NCBI GenBank assembly: GCA_009885525.1
Contig: VFKN01000039.1
Coordinates: 1-58,954 of the forward strand
DNA length: 58,954 nt
Reading direction: 5' to 3'
From: Anaerolineaceae bacterium
Lineage (GTDB): Bacteria > Chloroflexota > Anaerolineae > Anaerolineales > Villigracilaceae
Shown here piece after piece: positions 51,211-58,954 of the stretch. The position numbers and the translations under genes were made by a program. How positions within the stretch are numbered: the stretch's first letter is position 1; each line of letters starts with the position of its first letter. The notes beneath the pieces are model-generated. The model saw only the letters and a program-made list of their open reading frames with translations. It searched no databases and was not told the DNA's origin.

Positions 51211-51603
51211 ATGAAAAATTTTCCAATTGAATATCTCGATCTTTTAAAAGACGAAATCAAAGCCTATCTTTTTCTCGCCACCACAATGGAAGATGGCTCT
51301 CCGCAAGTCACCCCCATCTGGTTCAGCGCAGATGAAAATTACATCCTGATCAACACCAACGAAGGCCGCACCAAAGATAAAAACATGAAGGCGCGTCCCA
51401 AAGTTGCAATGGTCATTCAAGACCCCGCAGACCCCTATCGTTACATTCAAATCCGCGGCGAGGTTGCCGAGTACACCACGCAAGGCGCAGACGAACACAT
51501 CAGCGCGCTGGCGATGAAATACGATGGCGAACCCTGGAAATATCGCACGGGACAAAAGCGGATCATCTTTAAGATCAAGCCGACGAAATTTGACACCCAC
51601 TGA
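51211..51603 (+). CDS. PPOX-class F420-dependent oxidoreductase (split beta-barrel)
   Basis: The 130-residue protein has the split beta-barrel layout of pyridoxamine-phosphate-oxidase-like enzymes: AYLFLATTMEDGSPQVTPIW, the cofactor-contacting INTNEGRTKDKNMKARPKVA, and YRYIQIRGEVAEY. Family members that bind F420 reduce varied substrates, and the position between cofE and cofD fits F420 use. Flavin or heme binding cannot be excluded from sequence. It starts 10 nt after cofE and ends inside the start of the nitroreductase gene, so the three are probably one transcript. Confidence 0.82.
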   Translation: MKNFPIEYLDLLKDEIKAYLFLATTMEDGSPQVTPIWFSADENYILINTNEGRTKDKNMKARPKVAMVIQDPADPYRYIQIRGEVAEYTTQGADEHISALAMKYDGEPWKYRTGQKRIIFKIKPTKFDTH

Positions 51604-52216
51604 TCTCCACACCTTCCTGCGGACTCGGCGCTCGATCCGCCGCTTCAAATCAGACCCCGTATCTGATTCTGTTTTAGCGGATATTCTCCAGACCGCGACA
51701 TACGCCCCCTCCGCGCATAACCGCCAACCCTGGAGATTCGTTGTGATTACGGATTCATCTGTCAAACAAAACCTTGCAAATGAAATGGAAAAAGAATTTC
51801 AGCGTGAACTTGAAATCGATAATCTGCCGCAGGATGAAATCACCAAACGGATAAACCGCTCGCACAAAAGAATTACGGGCGCGCCAGTGATTATCATGCT
51901 GTGCATGGACATCAGCGAAATGGATGCGTATCCTGACAAGCGCCGTAAGAAAGCAGAATTCATCATCGCAACACAGTCCACAGCAAACGCGGGCATGCAA
52001 ATATTACTCGCCGCACACGCGGAAGGACTCGGCAGTGTTTGGGTTTGCAGCCCTGTCTTCGCGCAAAAGGCCGTTCAAGCCGCTTTGGATTTGCCGCAAA
52101 CATGGGAGCCGCAAGCAATGCTGCTATTGGGTTATCCCATAGAAATTCCACCGGTAAGGGAAAGAAAAAATATAAAGGAAATTACAAAATGGACTCAAAC
52201 GTCCCCTGACGTTTAA
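51590..52216 (+). CDS. nitroreductase-family protein, candidate dehydro-F420 reductase
   Basis: The protein has about 208 residues from TTG 51590, which overlaps the preceding gene by 14 nt. An upstream ATG at 51524 would add residues read out of frame through that gene and is less likely. The nitroreductase fold shows RTRRSIRRFKSDPV, ATYAPSAHNRQPWRFVVI, the middle segment AEGLGSVWVCSPVFA and LLLGYPIEIPP. In mycobacterial FbiB a nitroreductase domain fused to CofE reduces dehydro-F420; here the same two parts sit in separate neighbouring genes. That role is inferred from context; another FMN-dependent reduction is possible. Confidence 0.8.
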   Translation: MTPTDLHTFLRTRRSIRRFKSDPVSDSVLADILQTATYAPSAHNRQPWRFVVITDSSVKQNLANEMEKEFQRELEIDNLPQDEITKRINRSHKRITGAPVIIMLCMDISEMDAYPDKRRKKAEFIIATQSTANAGMQILLAAHAEGLGSVWVCSPVFAQKAVQAALDLPQTWEPQAMLLLGYPIEIPPVRERKNIKEITKWTQTSPDV

Positions 52217-52254
52217 CGAAAATCGGGAGATTTTCGAATCCACGAGAAGACACT

Positions 52255-53160
52255 ATGAAAATTGTTGCCCTAGCGGGCGGAGTCGGCGGCGCGAAACTGG
52301 CGCACGGACTCGCCCAAATATTACCGCCCGAAGATTTAACCATCATCGTCAACACCGGTGATGACTTTGAACATTTGGGGTTATACATCAGCCCCGACCT
52401 TGATACGGTTTGCTACACGCTTGCCGGACTTGCCAATCCCGAAACGGGTTGGGGACGTGTGGGCGAAACGTGGAATACAATTTCGAATATTGAAAAACTT
52501 GGCGGCCCCAATTGGTTCCGACTCGGCGATCAAGATATTGCCACGCATCTTGAGCGCACGCGCAGAATGAAAGAGGGGCAATCGCTTTCGCAGATCACAA
52601 AAGATTTTTGCACGGCATGGGAAATTAAGCAAACCATATTGCCGATGTCTGATTCGCCTGTGCGGACGATGGTGGATACAGATGAAGGCGAACTGGCGTT
52701 TCAAGAATACTTCGTTCACAGACATTGCGAGCCGCGAGTCAAAAATTTTAGGTTCGAGGGAATCGAGGCAGCGCAACCAACTTCGGGGGCGTTGGATGCG
52801 TTGTTATCAGCGGATGCGGTTATTATCTGCCCGTCGAATCCGTGGGTGAGCGTAGATCCCATCCTAAAAATTTTTCCTGAAATCAAGAAACCGATGATCG
52901 CCATATCTCCCATCATTGGCGGAAAAACGGTCAAAGGTCCCGCCGCAAAGATGTATGCCGAGTTGGGCATTGAGCCTTCGGCGCTTGCGGTTGAAAAACA
53001 TTACCGCGGATTATTAAGCGGATTTGTTCTGGATACGATTGACGAAGAACTATCAAAACAAATGAGTGTGAAAACGCTGGTCACCAATACACTGATGAAT
53101 GACTATACAGATCGCGCGCGACTCGCTCAAGATGTGCTAAACTTTATTCGGAGTTTATAA
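52255..53160 (+). CDS. cofD: CofD-family phospho-lactyl/phosphoenolpyruvyl transferase for F420-0
   Basis: The 301-residue protein is a clear CofD/FbiA: KIVALAGGVGGAKLAHGLA at the N-terminus, then VNTGDDFEHLGLYISPDLDT, a central LPMSDSPVRTMVDTDEGEL and IAISPIIGGKTVKGPAAKM. CofD joins the activated three-carbon unit made by CofC to FO, giving F420-0 or dehydro-F420-0. It is followed after 2 nt by cofC. The FO synthase genes cofG and cofH are not in the window. Confidence 0.93.
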   Translation: MKIVALAGGVGGAKLAHGLAQILPPEDLTIIVNTGDDFEHLGLYISPDLDTVCYTLAGLANPETGWGRVGETWNTISNIEKLGGPNWFRLGDQDIATHLERTRRMKEGQSLSQITKDFCTAWEIKQTILPMSDSPVRTMVDTDEGELAFQEYFVHRHCEPRVKNFRFEGIEAAQPTSGALDALLSADAVIICPSNPWVSVDPILKIFPEIKKPMIAISPIIGGKTVKGPAAKMYAELGIEPSALAVEKHYRGLLSGFVLDTIDEELSKQMSVKTLVTNTLMNDYTDRARLAQDVLNFIRSL

Positions 53161-53162
53161 CC

Positions 53163-53774
53163 ATGACCATTTGGGCAATTGTGCCTGTAAAACCTTTGCG
53201 GCGCGGCAAGTCGCGTTTATCCAAGATCCTTACGGAAGATGAAAGAACTGCATTAAATCAGGAATTGCTGGAGCGCACATTGGGAACGCTTTCAACCTTA
53301 AAAGGATTGCTGCAAGTATTGGTGGTCAGCCGCGACCCGCTGGCATTGGCAATTGCGCGGGATTATGGCGCAACCACGGTACTTGAAGACGGCCATCCGC
53401 AGTTGAACACAGCGCTGACACGCGCAACAGTTGTATCGCAGATACATTCATCGCAGGGTGTATTGGTTCTGCCAGCAGACCTGCCTTTGCTTGAGCGCGG
53501 CGATGTGATTGCCCTCATGGAGCGTGCTGCGAATCAAATGCCCGTCGTGGTGATTGCGCCTGACAGACATCGCAAAGGAACCAACGCCCTGTTGATGATC
53601 CCCGCAGGAGTCATCGAATATGATTTCGGCGAAGACTCGTTTCAGCGCCATTGCGAACGCGCAGCCAAATTGGGCGTGCATTTGGAAATTGTCGAACTGC
53701 CTTCGCTTGGTTTGGATTTGGATTTGCCCGAAGATCTAGATATGATTCGCAAAATGGAAGTGATAAAAATATAA
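53163..53774 (+). CDS. cofC: CofC/FbiD-family guanylyltransferase
   Basis: The 203-residue protein is a small nucleotidyltransferase with an N-terminal VPVKPLRRGKSRLSKIL nucleotide-binding segment, VLVLPADLPLLERGDV as the metal-binding strand, PDRHRKGTNALLMIP and the C-terminal LDLDLPEDLDM. It activates phospholactate (CofC) or phosphoenolpyruvate (FbiD) with GTP. The nitroreductase nearby favours the phosphoenolpyruvate route, but the substrate cannot be told from these motifs alone. Confidence 0.9.
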   Translation: MTIWAIVPVKPLRRGKSRLSKILTEDERTALNQELLERTLGTLSTLKGLLQVLVVSRDPLALAIARDYGATTVLEDGHPQLNTALTRATVVSQIHSSQGVLVLPADLPLLERGDVIALMERAANQMPVVVIAPDRHRKGTNALLMIPAGVIEYDFGEDSFQRHCERAAKLGVHLEIVELPSLGLDLDLPEDLDMIRKMEVIKI

Positions 53775-53884
53775 TATAAAATGCGGCTGTTTCTTTAATT
53801 TTCCTTCATGTGTTTAGTGACACTTTGGCGGGCGTGACGCATCGCCTTTGTGTGTAAAAAACTTTACGATAAACTTTATTTAAC

Positions 53885-53890
53885 AAGGAG
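53885..53890 (+). promoter_or_regulatory. ribosome-binding site fixing the start of the luciferase-like gene
   Basis: AAGGAG lies 10 nt before ATG 53901. An in-frame start at 53850 would read through this site and add residues not seen in the family, so 53901 is preferred. Confidence 0.7.
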
Positions 53891-53900
53891 AAAAAAAACC

Positions 53901-54899
<999 letters not shown>

Positions 54900-54900
54900 A

Positions 54901-54948
54901 AGTAGGGGCGGATCCCCCTTCCAGGACTACGCGCGATCCGCCCTACTT
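54901..54948. repeat. GTAGGGGCGGATC hairpin element
   Basis: AGTAGGGGCGGATC pairs with GATCCGCCCTACT (one bulge) across about 21 nt. It lies 1 nt after the luciferase-like gene's stop and differs from the other palindromes in the window. It may contribute to termination together with the hairpin at 55000. Confidence 0.6.
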
Positions 54949-54999
54949 AATTACCACGACAAACATCACATTCCTCCAGATTTTCATCCTAAAAACCAG

Positions 55000-55023
55000 C
55001 CGCGTCACTTGACGCGGTTTTTT
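55000..55023 (+). terminator. rho-independent terminator after the F420 region
   Basis: CCGCGTCA and TGACGCGG form an 8-bp perfect stem with a 2-nt loop spacer, followed by six T residues (55018-55023). It ends the F420-side transcript before the tetR gene. Confidence 0.8.
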
Positions 55024-55051
55024 GTTGGTGCTATCCTCTATTTATTACTAG

Positions 55052-55065
55052 ACTGACCAGTCGGT
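55052..55065. promoter_or_regulatory. candidate TetR-family operator
   Basis: ACTGACCAGTCGGT is an imperfect palindrome (five of seven pairs) resembling sites bound by many TetR-family repressors. It lies 8 nt before the tetR start codon, where binding would block that gene's own transcription. Confidence 0.5.
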
Positions 55066-55073
55066 TTACAAAT

Positions 55074-55697
55074 ATGACAGACAACTCCCCTAACTCCACG
55101 CAGGAAACCCGCGACCGCATCCTCGAAGCGGCGGTCACTGTTTTCGCCAGCAAAGGCTACCACGATACCAAAGTGGATGATATTGTGGCAGAGTCGCAAA
55201 CTTCCAAAGGCTCGTTCTATTTTTATTTTCCCAGCAAACAGGAGATTTTTCTCGCGCTCGTGGATAAATTCGCGGACCTGCTCGAAAGCCGCATCAAGGA
55301 GCGCTTCAACGCGGAATCATCGGGGATGGCGCGCGTGGATTTGGGGCTGAGAATCTGTCTCGAGACTTTCGGTCAATATCGAGGGTTGGCAAAAATCGCG
55401 CTGGTTCAAGCAACGGGTTTGGGAATCATCTTCGAGGAAAAGCGTCGCGCGGTGAATGAGCGCTTTATCAAAATCATCAAGGAAAATTTGGATGAAGCCG
55501 TCGCCGATGGAAGCATCCCGCCGCTCGATACTGAAATCGCCGCGTGCGCGTGGATGGGCGCGCTGAATGAGATCATCCTGCGCTGGGTTTATACGGGACA
55601 GCCCGACCCCGTGCGCGCGCTGCCTGAATTGCGAAAGTTGTTGCTGCAAAGTATCGGCGTTGACCTCACTCGGGCAGGTCAAAATCAAAAGAGTTAA
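55074..55697 (+). CDS. TetR/AcrR-family transcriptional regulator
   Basis: The 207-residue protein has an N-terminal helix-turn-helix (TRDRILEAAVTVFASKGYHD, then VDDIVAESQTSKGSFYFYF) typical of TetR repressors, followed by an all-helical ligand-binding half (about 60-200) with a WMGALNEIILRWVYTGQP segment. The ligand is unknown. The palindrome just upstream suggests autoregulation. The next gene (menF) starts 98 nt downstream beyond a repeat, so control of menaquinone genes is possible but unproven. Confidence 0.88.
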   Translation: MTDNSPNSTQETRDRILEAAVTVFASKGYHDTKVDDIVAESQTSKGSFYFYFPSKQEIFLALVDKFADLLESRIKERFNAESSGMARVDLGLRICLETFGQYRGLAKIALVQATGLGIIFEEKRRAVNERFIKIIKENLDEAVADGSIPPLDTEIAACAWMGALNEIILRWVYTGQPDPVRALPELRKLLLQSIGVDLTRAGQNQKS

Positions 55698-55766
55698 ACA
55701 CAAAGGACACCACGGTCACGAAGGAAGACCTTAAAATTTTTGTGTACTTCGTATACTTTGTGTTAA
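55694..55766. repeat. ACGAAG-ACACAAAG palindromic element, copy 2
   Basis: TTAAACACAAAGGACACC at the left and a right arm ending ACTTTGTGTTAA are imperfect reverse complements. The sequence relates to the element at 42194-42270 (shared CACAAAG, CACGAAGGA and TTGTGT blocks). It fills the gap between tetR and menF. Confidence 0.55.
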
Positions 55767-55784
55767 AAAGTTTGTGCCGCAAAC

Positions 55785-55788
55785 GGAG
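55785..55788 (+). promoter_or_regulatory. ribosome-binding site supporting a TTG start for menF
   Basis: GGAG lies 7 nt before TTG 55796. An upstream in-frame ATG at 55742 lies inside the palindromic repeat and is judged unlikely. Confidence 0.6.
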
Positions 55789-55795
55789 ATTAATT

Positions 55796-57118
55796 TTGAA
55801 CTGTATTCTTAATTACACCATTCCATACAAACCATATCCGCTGACAGATTTTTTACGTTTTGGTTCCGGCAAGGAACGCTTTTATTTTGAGAGCAACCAA
55901 TCGCCGCTGGCAATTGCAGGCCTGGGAATTGCCGCGCAGATTTCCGGCACTGGAGAAAACCGCTTTGCGAATCTCACGCGCGAAGTTCAGGATTTTTTCC
56001 AACACGTCCACCAACTGACGGACAATACGCCGCGCCCCGTGCTGCTCGGAGGCGGATCATTTTTCGCGGAGATGAAACCCGGAAAATGGGATTCTTTTCC
56101 ACATGCCGCATTGGTTCTACCGCGCTACGTTCTCACGCGCATTAAGGGTGAATTTTATTTTTCAGTAAACCTGCCATTGCACGAAAACGAAAGCATCACG
56201 CACGCCTCACAGCGCCTGCAACTTGAAGCCGAAGCGTTTCTCGCGCGGATGGAATCTGCCGCTCTGTCATCGCCTTCCATTCTTAATGAAATCAACATCA
56301 ATGAAACGTCGCGCGCAGTTTGGGAAAGTACCATCAACCGTTCAGTTGAAATGATCCGCGAAGATAGAATCAAAAAAGTAGTGCTGGCGCGGCCAATACA
56401 AGTTACCGGAGACCACGCGGTGGATGTTCCCGTGTTATTGGAATATCTAGGCGAATCATGCCCATCCTGTTTTCGATTTCTATTTGAATTTACACCCGGA
56501 ACAACTTTTGCGGGCGCAACGCCCGAAAGATTAGTCTCTGTATCCGGCGCGAGATTCACCACCGCCGCAATCGCCGGCTCCATTCGGCGCGGCGACTTTC
56601 CTGCCGAAGATAAAATACTCGGCAAACAATTACTTGATTCCGCGAAAGATCAAAGCGAGCATCTTTTCGTCCGCGATCAAATTCTTGAGAAGATGTCGCC
56701 GCTGGCGAAATCACTCAACATTGACTCCGCGCCAAGGCTTTTGCGCCTGCCCAATATTCAACACCTGCGCACAGACATCACGGGCACGCTGCATGCAGAT
56801 CACAGCATTCTCAACATCGTCTCCGCGCTGCATCCGACTCCCGCAGTCGGCGGTGTGCCCAGCGAAGCAGCGCTGAATGTGATCCGCGAGATCGAAGGCT
56901 TCGAACGCGGCTGGTATGCCGCTCCCGTTGGCTGGGTGGATGCGAACGGAGATGGCGATTTCGTGGTTGCCATTCGCTCAGGATTGTTCCATGGCAAAAC
57001 AAATACGCTCTTCGGCGGCGCGGGCATCGTCGCGGATTCTGATCCACAAAAAGAATGGGATGAAACCGGCTTGAAAATCGGTTTTCTGCTCAACGCGATG
57101 CAATGCGAGCTGGCATGA
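55796..57118 (+). CDS. menF: isochorismate synthase
   Basis: The protein has about 440 residues from TTG 55796. It is a chorismate-utilising enzyme with the lysine segment DRIKKVVLARPIQV, GATPERLVSVSGARFTTAAI, AGSIRRGDFPAED, the family landmark ALHPTPAVGGVPSEAAL and FGGAGIVADSDPQKEWDE near the end. HPTPAVGG is characteristic of isochorismate synthases rather than anthranilate synthases. It makes isochorismate from chorismate, the first committed step of the Men menaquinone pathway. It overlaps menD by 4 nt, which confirms the pathway over siderophore synthesis. Confidence 0.9.
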   Translation: MNCILNYTIPYKPYPLTDFLRFGSGKERFYFESNQSPLAIAGLGIAAQISGTGENRFANLTREVQDFFQHVHQLTDNTPRPVLLGGGSFFAEMKPGKWDSFPHAALVLPRYVLTRIKGEFYFSVNLPLHENESITHASQRLQLEAEAFLARMESAALSSPSILNEININETSRAVWESTINRSVEMIREDRIKKVVLARPIQVTGDHAVDVPVLLEYLGESCPSCFRFLFEFTPGTTFAGATPERLVSVSGARFTTAAIAGSIRRGDFPAEDKILGKQLLDSAKDQSEHLFVRDQILEKMSPLAKSLNIDSAPRLLRLPNIQHLRTDITGTLHADHSILNIVSALHPTPAVGGVPSEAALNVIREIEGFERGWYAAPVGWVDANGDGDFVVAIRSGLFHGKTNTLFGGAGIVADSDPQKEWDETGLKIGFLLNAMQCELA

Positions 57119-58866
57119 ATACCGCCAATCGCAACACGATCTGGTGTGGAATTTTTGTCAGCGAGTTAAAAAAACTCGGACTTGATTGTGTTTGCATCGC
57201 GCCGGGTTCGCGCTCCACGCCGCTGGCGATTGCCTTCGCTGAAAGCGGCATCCGCGTGTATGTTCACAGCGATGAGCGCTCCGCCGCGTACTTTGCGTTG
57301 GGTCTTGCGCGCGCCAGTAAAAAACCTGTTGCGTTACTTTGCACATCGGGCACAGCCGCCGCAAATTTTTTCCCTGCCATTGTGGAAGCCAATTACAGCG
57401 AAGTTCCGCTGATCGTGCTCACCGCTGACCGCCCCGCCGAGTTGCGCGAAAGCGGCGCGAACCAAACCATCGATCAACTCAAACTTTATGGTGAGCACGT
57501 CCGCTGGTTTGCGGATGTTCCCGCGCCCGAAGCGAATTTCTCCAAGCATCTCTTTCGATATTTACAAAGCCTCGCTGCACGCGCAATGGAAACATCACAA
57601 TCACCTTTGCCCGGTGCTGTGCATTTAAATTTTCCATTTCGAAAGCCGCTCGAACCGATAGAAGTTCCCACCGATATTCCCGCGTGGATGGATAACGCGT
57701 TTCTCGACGCCCACGAAAATTCTCCCGCACACCTAAAATTTTTACGCCCACAAATTTCACCTTCGCGCGCGCAAATAGATTTCCTCACTCAAATCATCAC
57801 CACCTCCCCGCGCGGACTCATCGTCTGCGGTCCGCGCTGTACTGAAGGAAATTTCCCTACACGCCTCACAGAACTCGCCACACAATTAGGTTATCCCATC
57901 CTCGCAGATTCACTTTCCGGTTTGCGCTTCGGTGAGCATGTCAATCAAAATATTCTTGGCGGGTATGAAACGTTTCTTCCATTCGCAAAAGAATTGCAGC
58001 CGCAAATCATTTTGCGCTTTGGGGATATTCCCACCGGCACAGTGATTTCAAATTACCTTGGCGAGTTGGATGTTCCACAAATTTACATCTCAGAAACAAA
58101 TCGCTGGCGCGATGACCGCTTTCGCGTGACGCAATCAATGTGGGTTGATCCACTTTTGGTGTGTGAGGAATTATTACGTAACTCAAATTACCAATTCGAC
58201 CCGAACTGGCTACCCGCATGGCGAAAATTCGAAGACATCGTCTGGGATGAAGTCAACGCAATCCGCGCGGAAAAAGATTTTGAAGGCGGCATCCTCCCCG
58301 ATGTGTTCGATCAACTCGCGGCAAATAACGGACTCTTCGTTGCCAACAGCCTGCCCGTGCGCCATTTTGATCAATTTGTCAAACCCGCAAAAAAGCCCAT
58401 GCATGTCTTCGCCAATCGCGGCGCGAGCGGAATTGACGGCACGCTTTCGAGCGCACTTGGCGCGGCGGCGCATTTACCCGGTCTGGTTTTCGTCACAGGC
58501 GATCTGTCTTTTTATCACGACATGAACGGCTTACTGGCAATTCAACGCTGCGGAATCCGCGCCACGATCATCATCATCAACAACGATGGCGGCGGCATCT
58601 TCGAGCGGCTGCCCATCTCAAAATTCGAGCCGCCCTTCACCGACCTATTCACCACCCCGCATGGACTAACCTTCGAGCACGCCGCAAAACTTTATGGCAT
58701 TGATTACACCCGTGCGGAAAGAGCATCGCTCGCATCAGCGCTGAGCACATCACTCACATCCAACAAATCAAGTATCATCGAAATTACCAGTGACGCAAAG
58801 AAATTTGAATCGCTGAGAAAAGAATTAACTTTGCGCGTAAAAACCAATAGACGTTATCGGAATTAG
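57115..58866 (+). CDS. menD: MenD, SEPHCHC synthase (thiamine diphosphate enzyme)
   Basis: The 583-residue protein starts at ATG 57115 inside the menF stop (ATGA). ATG 57103, in frame, is an alternative. It has the three-domain thiamine-diphosphate fold: CIAPGSRSTPLAIAFA, a catalytic glutamate in VHSDERSAAYFALG, TSGTAAANFFPAIVEA, LTADRPAELRESGANQTIDQ, and the cofactor/metal segment GDLSFYHDMNGL followed by IIINNDGGGIFERLP. MenD condenses isochorismate with 2-oxoglutarate to give SEPHCHC. The gene is complete and ends 88 nt before the window edge; further men genes would be expected beyond it. Confidence 0.94.
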   Translation: MNTANRNTIWCGIFVSELKKLGLDCVCIAPGSRSTPLAIAFAESGIRVYVHSDERSAAYFALGLARASKKPVALLCTSGTAAANFFPAIVEANYSEVPLIVLTADRPAELRESGANQTIDQLKLYGEHVRWFADVPAPEANFSKHLFRYLQSLAARAMETSQSPLPGAVHLNFPFRKPLEPIEVPTDIPAWMDNAFLDAHENSPAHLKFLRPQISPSRAQIDFLTQIITTSPRGLIVCGPRCTEGNFPTRLTELATQLGYPILADSLSGLRFGEHVNQNILGGYETFLPFAKELQPQIILRFGDIPTGTVISNYLGELDVPQIYISETNRWRDDRFRVTQSMWVDPLLVCEELLRNSNYQFDPNWLPAWRKFEDIVWDEVNAIRAEKDFEGGILPDVFDQLAANNGLFVANSLPVRHFDQFVKPAKKPMHVFANRGASGIDGTLSSALGAAAHLPGLVFVTGDLSFYHDMNGLLAIQRCGIRATIIIINNDGGGIFERLPISKFEPPFTDLFTTPHGLTFEHAAKLYGIDYTRAERASLASALSTSLTSNKSSIIEITSDAKKFESLRKELTLRVKTNRRYRN

Positions 58867-58874
58867 CGATCAGG

Positions 58875-58953
58875 TTGTCATTTCGAGCGCCAGCGAGAAA
58901 TCTTGGGGCTGGCGCAACAAGATTTCTCCTCGCTACGCTCGTCGAAATGACAA
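58875..58953. repeat. TGTCATTTCGAGCG...AGAAATCTT palindromic element
   Basis: The left arm TTGTCATTTCGAGCGCCAGC continuing GAGAAATCTT pairs, with a few bulges, with the right arm AAGATTTCTCCTCGCTACGC continuing TCGTCGAAATGACAA across about 14 nt. The stem is long and GC-rich in the middle and lies just after menD. Elements of this general form are widespread in bacterial intergenic regions. Confidence 0.75.
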
Positions 58954-58954
58954 A

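Noticed and set aside
51524..51589. longer N-terminus for the nitroreductase
   Set aside because: It overlaps the preceding gene in another frame and adds residues outside the nitroreductase fold.
55742..55795. longer N-terminus for menF
   Set aside because: It lies inside the palindromic repeat; the TTG at 55796 has a proper GGAG.

Overview
The window (58,954 bp) looks like a chromosomal segment of a Chloroflexota bacterium, most likely class Anaerolineae. This is inferred from a very large set of multi-GAF sensor proteins, a coenzyme F420 gene cluster with a dehydro-F420-type reductase next to CofE, a Men-type menaquinone pathway, and recurrent intergenic palindromes. No rRNA, tRNA or CRISPR array was seen. 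Assignments rest on reading the sequence and on family knowledge; no database search was run.

Layout. (1) 1-1605: remnant of an IS66-like transposase interrupted by an IS4-family element with 25-bp inverted ends and a frameshifted transposase. (2) 1606-2304: gene-free, repeat-rich spacer. (3) 2305-38690: one uninterrupted plus-strand block of 17 genes plus one small ORF. It has two stand-alone receiver proteins, twelve paralogous membrane sensors (3160-31987), a ParA-type ATPase, a hybrid histidine kinase (GAF/PAS, HisKA, HATPase, two receivers), and a threonine synthase fused to a C-terminal receiver domain. (4) 38815-44867: an EamA/DMT transporter facing a minus-strand set of an OmpR-type regulator, a receiver-histidine kinase and a second GAF histidine kinase. 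(5) 44931-49684: a C4 zinc-ribbon coiled-coil protein, a membrane-anchored NACHT-like NTPase with HEAT-like repeats, and an SsnA-like aminohydrolase. (6) 49736-54899: F420 genes (NpdG, CofE, PPOX-fold oxidoreductase, nitroreductase, CofD, CofC, luciferase-like oxidoreductase). (7) 55074-58866: TetR regulator, MenF, MenD. The window ends in another palindromic repeat.

The main point of interest is region 3. The twelve sensors carry different N-terminal input modules: short two-helix, six-helix membrane domains, dCache with HAMP, six-helix plus dCache with HAMP, and a four-helix-bundle with HAMP. In eleven of them these sit on nearly the same cytoplasmic chassis: coiled coil, a GAF domain with a strongly conserved signature, a linker, the C-terminal half of a second GAF, and a short tail resembling the first part of a third GAF. 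The twelfth, the first gene, has five GAF domains and the same tail. None has a kinase, cyclase, methyl-accepting or DNA-binding output. The only histidine kinase in the block lies downstream, next to a ParA-like protein, and itself begins with the C-terminal half of a GAF. My working hypothesis is a membrane sensor array in which many inputs converge on one kinase, perhaps positioned by the ParA protein, with phosphoryl output to the small receivers and to a receiver fused to threonine synthase. This is inference from gene order and domains.

The F420 cluster has no FO synthase in view. MenF and MenD overlap by 4 nt and begin the menaquinone pathway; any further men genes would lie beyond the window.
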